This document shows, piece after piece, positions 62,705 through 64,000 of a stretch of 64,000 bases of DNA; the first letter of the stretch is position 1, and every line of letters begins with the position of its first letter. Location: positions 248,001-312,000 of the forward strand of contig CAVRVO010000013.1 in NCBI GenBank assembly GCA_963724625.1, written 5' to 3'. The notes under the pieces are model-generated. The model saw only the letters and a list, made by a program, of their open reading frames with translations. It did not search any database and was not told where the DNA came from. Both the position numbers and the translations under genes were made by a program. This DNA comes from DATBVX01 sp963724625. GTDB taxonomy: Bacteria; Pseudomonadota; Gammaproteobacteria; Steroidobacterales; Steroidobacteraceae.

Positions 62705-62797
62705 CAGGCGCGGCGCCCCAGGGCGAGTGGCCAGGGAGCCATCCGGATGTGCAATACTTCGCCACCTCCGGTCCACAGACACTGAGGAGATGCACTG

Positions 62798-63382
62798 ATG
62801 AGCTGGGTCATCCTCGGGTTGATCGTGCTCGCGCTGATGCTCCTGGTGGGGATCTACAACCGCCTGGTGTCGGCGCGCAATGCCTACAAGAACGCGTTCG
62901 CGCAGATCGACGTGCAACTCACGCGTCGTTACGACCTGATCCCAAACCTGGTCGAGACTGCGAAGGGCTATATCAAACACGAGCGTGAAACGCTCGAAGC
63001 CGTGGTGCGCGCGCGCAACGCGGCGGTGAGCGGTCTGAAGGCCGCGGCTGCCAGTCCTGGTGATCCCGCCGCCCTGCAGCAGCTGGCTGGTGCGGAAAAC
63101 ACGCTCACGGGTGCGTTGGGACGGCTGTTTGCAGTGGCCGAGGCATATCCCGATCTGAAGGCCAACCAGAACATGATGCAGCTCTCCGAGGAGCTCACCT
63201 CGACGGAGAACAAGGTTGCCTTTGCGCGGCAGGCTTTCAACGATGCCGTCATGTCGTACAACACGACTCGCGAGGTGTTCCCCAATAATTTTGTCGCCAA
63301 TGCGTTCGGCTTCGCGCCCGCGCAGCTTCTCGAGATCGACAGTGCTGAGAAGCGCGCGGCTCCCAAGGTCAGCTTCACCTGA
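62798..63382 (+). CDS. lemA: LemA family protein
   Basis: 194 aa. N-terminal membrane helix (WVILGLIVLALMLLVGI), then the family's conserved core YNRLVSARNAYKNAFAQIDVQLTRRYDLIPNLVETAKGY and helical bundle ending FNDAVMSYNTTREVFPNNFVANAFGF. LemA proteins are membrane-anchored helical bundles of unknown biochemical role, often encoded next to an M48 peptidase as here. GAGGAG precedes the ATG. Confidence 0.93.
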   Translation: MSWVILGLIVLALMLLVGIYNRLVSARNAYKNAFAQIDVQLTRRYDLIPNLVETAKGYIKHERETLEAVVRARNAAVSGLKAAAASPGDPAALQQLAGAENTLTGALGRLFAVAEAYPDLKANQNMMQLSEELTSTENKVAFARQAFNDAVMSYNTTREVFPNNFVANAFGFAPAQLLEIDSAEKRAAPKVSFT

Positions 63383-63421
63383 AGCCCAGTCGAGCCTGCC
63401 CGCCGCATCCGGTGTGAGCGG

Positions 63422-64000
63422 ATGAATTTCTACGCGCGCCAGGCCAACGCGCACCGCCAGACACGCTTGCTGGTGGTGCTGTTCGTGCTCGCAGTGATCG
63501 CCATTGTTATGGCGGTCAACTTTGTGGTCTTAACAGTAGTCGCTATTTCCGACTCCGAGCATCCGGCCCTGCCAGACACTGCCTGGCTCGGGACCCGCCC
63601 AGGCACCGTCATGCTCACTTCGCTTCTCGTTCTCGCCGTCGTGGGAATGGCGAGTCTCTACAAGACGATGCTGCTGCGCGCGGGCGGTGGCGTCGTGGCA
63701 AAGTCTCTCGGCGGCGACCGGGTCGACCGCAGCACTGCAGATGCGCTCCGGCGCCGGCTGCATAACGTGGTGGAAGAAATGGCCATTGCTTCGGGGGTGC
63801 CGATGCCCGAGGTGTACGTGCTCGAGCACGAGGGCGCCATCAATGCGTTTGCGGCTGGCCACTCGGCGTCGAATGCCGCCATCGCGGTGACGCGAGGCGC
63901 GCTCGAGCGCTTGAATCGGGCCGAACTGCAGGGCGTGATCGCGCATGAGTTCAGTCACATTCTCAATGGCGACATGCGCCTGAGCCTGCGCCTGATGGGC
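63422..64000 (+). CDS. M48 family metalloprotease (HtpX-like), 3' end outside window
   Basis: The frame is open from the ATG at 63422 to the window end (193 residues seen). Two membrane helices (LLVVLFVLAVIAIVMAVNFVVL and VMLTSLLVLAVVGMASLY) are followed by the M48 domain: EEMAIASGVPMPEVYVLEHEGAINAFAAG and the zinc motif HEFSH (His175, His179) in VIAHEFSHILNGD. It is a membrane-bound protein quality-control protease. It is 39 bases after lemA and likely in the same operon. Confidence 0.92.
   Translation, partial: MNFYARQANAHRQTRLLVVLFVLAVIAIVMAVNFVVLTVVAISDSEHPALPDTAWLGTRPGTVMLTSLLVLAVVGMASLYKTMLLRAGGGVVAKSLGGDRVDRSTADALRRRLHNVVEEMAIASGVPMPEVYVLEHEGAINAFAAGHSASNAAIAVTRGALERLNRAELQGVIAHEFSHILNGDMRLSLRLMG

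Noticed and set aside
1..64000. CRISPR arrays, insertion sequences, phage genes, tRNA or rRNA genes
   Set aside because: No regularly spaced repeats, transposase or integrase motifs, or recognisable tRNA/rRNA sequence was seen on either strand.

Overview
The window is chromosomal, GC-rich (visibly above 60%) and almost fully coding. The gene content points to a gammaproteobacterium of the Xanthomonadales/Nevskiales/Steroidobacterales type. The clues are an aspartate kinase-diaminopimelate decarboxylase fusion (lysAC), a TrpR-like gene heading a complete his operon, a SAM riboswitch in front of metX-metB, tonB-exbB with two exbD genes, bifunctional hisB, hisIE and thrA, and a CpxP/CpxR/CpxA-like set. 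Assignment to a genus is not possible from the sequence alone. No tRNA, rRNA, insertion sequence, integrase or CRISPR array was seen.

Layout: 1-5.2 kb holds the 3' end of a GlcD-type flavin oxidase, a large spermidine-synthase-like membrane protein, a SAM hydrolase and a small acidic protein. 5.3-8.4 kb holds lysAC (one-base frameshift) and a hotdog protein. 8.4-12.9 kb (minus) is the prkA-DUF444-spoVR stress operon, preceded by a near-consensus sigma-54 promoter that touches the his terminator. 13.2-20.6 kb (minus) is yerC-hisGDCBHAF-hisIE. 20.7-23.2 kb (plus) is SAM-I riboswitch-metX-metB. 23.2-31.3 kb (minus) is an ilv-leu supra-operon (leader peptide/attenuator-ilvC-ilvA-like-leuA-ilvE-leuC-leuD-leuB). 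31.4-35.4 kb has an M17 aminopeptidase, a DMT exporter and ilvD. 36-41 kb is tonB-exbB-exbD-exbD followed by two paralogous TPR secreted proteins. 41-46 kb has a frameshifted xdhC and a tetR-MFP-ABC exporter operon. 46-52.3 kb has an Imm26-like protein, an RRM protein and thrABC, in which thrC reads through in frame into a membrane segment plus a NERD-like domain. 52.3-55.1 kb is a divergent Spy/CpxP-like gene and a CpxRA-like two-component system. 55.1-64 kb has an M20 peptidase, TatD, a TPR protein, a cupredoxin/outer-membrane-protein pair divergent from a degenerate-GGDEF/EAL protein, LemA and the start of an M48 peptidase.

Functionally the window is dominated by the aspartate family (Lys, Met, Thr), branched-chain amino acids and His. 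Each block shows its own control logic: a riboswitch for Met, ribosome-mediated attenuation for Ilv/Leu, and a putative TrpR-like operator for His. Acetolactate synthase (ilvBN/GM) is missing from the ilv operon and from the window. Two separate one-base frameshifts (lysAC, xdhC) and a non-standard ATT start for hisF are the main oddities. Sequencing error is a serious alternative for all three. The most unusual intact gene is the thrC-membrane-NERD fusion.
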